A stretch of DNA of 22,258 nt from Gp6-AA40 sp050742535 (GTDB lineage: Bacteria > Acidobacteriota > Vicinamibacteria > Vicinamibacterales > UBA2999), in NCBI GenBank assembly GCA_050742535.1, contig JBOGIQ010000060.1, positions 1 to 22,258 of the forward strand, in the 5' to 3' direction. The position numbers and the translations under genes are program-made. Positions 21,976 to 22,258 of the stretch are shown piece after piece. Position 1 is the stretch's first letter; every line of letters starts with the position of its first letter. The notes under the pieces are model-generated. The model had not been told where the DNA came from, did not search any database, and was given only the letters and a program-made list of their open reading frames with translations.

Positions 21976-22258
21976 ATGAAGGTAGGCCCCCCACTCGATA
22001 TCTCGCCGGACTGCTCACGCTCGCGATGTCGTCGCCGGCTGGCGCGCAGACGACCGTCACGTTGCCTGATACGAGTCAGACGACGACGATGTCGGCCAAT
22101 GTGAGCGAGCAGGCACGCATTACGGTGCCGGCGACCGTCACCTTCAACGTGAGCAACATCGGCATCAGCACCGCCGCGGCTGCCCCGACGGTCACGGCCG
22201 ATCAGATCGTCACGTCGTCCGCCTCGAAGCAGCTGAAGATCTCGCTGCAGGCGAACGC
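21976..22258 (+). CDS. Secreted beta-rich protein, paralog 3: frameshifted start, truncated by window edge
   Basis: The third tandem homolog. From about 22001 the plus strand reads YLAGLLTLAMSSPAGAQTTV, TLPDTSQTTTMSANVSEQAR, ITVPATVTFNVSNIGIST and KQLKISLQANA, up to the edge, matching paralogs 1 and 2. That frame has no start codon between the paralog 2 stop and the signal peptide. The natural ATG, 21976, is in another frame. Adding one C to the C6 tract at 21987-21992 gives MKVGPPTRYLAGLLTLAMSS, then PAGAQ, a good signal peptide. As written, only an internal ATG at 22026 could start the frame, and it would lose the hydrophobic signal core. The gene is therefore off, affected by a sequencing or assembly error, or phase-variable. 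Confidence 0.75.
21987..21992 (+). repeat. C6 homopolymer at the frame break of paralog 3
   Basis: Six C bases after GGTAGG, at codons 4-6 of the expected gene. One extra C restores the frame. Short C or G tracts early in surface-protein genes are a classic slippage position, but C runs are also error-prone; the gap at 18455 is likewise flanked by a C run. Confidence 0.6.

Overview
The window is high-GC DNA (by eye about 65-70% over most of its length) that looks like a soil Acidobacteriota genome, most likely Vicinamibacteria or a relative. The evidence is a set of families concentrated in that phylum: two PadR-regulated ADOP permeases (acidobacterial duplicated orphan permeases), three members of the soil-associated TIGR03435 family (one broken), and an Oar-like TonB-dependent receptor with an N-terminal carboxypeptidase-regulatory domain. 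There is also a palindromic intergenic repeat whose spurious translation contains DVRLKPDPT, a peptide I associate with acidobacterial intergenic repeats. No RNA gene, CRISPR array or intact insertion sequence was seen.

Layout. Positions 1-2986 (minus) hold a PadR regulator overlapping the start of a large ADOP permease that runs off the left edge; its 886-codon open frame is uninterrupted. 3048-3947 (minus) is a TIGR03435 protein. 4146-7121 (plus) is a second PadR/ADOP pair behind a TATATCA-N5-TGATATA operator. 7126-12666 is a self-contained plus-strand operon: a sigma-54-like promoter with phased upstream half-sites, a HlyD-type adaptor, two MacB/LolD-type ATPases, an NtrC-type sigma-54 activator and its NtrY-like histidine kinase. 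It has no permease gene of its own, so the ADOP permease just upstream is the obvious candidate partner. 12854-14580 holds a lower-GC TIGR03435 gene and a decayed TIGR03435 pseudogene. 14782-17898 is the TonB-dependent receptor. A small membrane ORF, a PAP2 phosphatase cut by a 10-N assembly gap (18455-18464), and a convergent FAD monooxygenase (19020-20237, minus) follow.

The right end (20238-22258) is the most unusual part. A 586-base non-coding region carries a 3 x 10-bp tandem repeat, two palindromes and a near-perfect -24/-12 sigma-54 promoter. It leads into at least three tandem paralogous secreted proteins of about 180-195 residues that I cannot assign to a known family. Each starts with a signal peptide, and the two complete copies share a two-cysteine loop and a conserved VTWKFE end. 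The third copy is out of frame at a C6 tract, where one extra C would restore a complete signal peptide, and it runs off the right edge.

Together the window shows an envelope and export theme: efflux machinery under two-component sigma-54 control, PadR-controlled permeases, outer-membrane uptake, lipid phosphatase, and a sigma-54-driven family of secreted or surface proteins.
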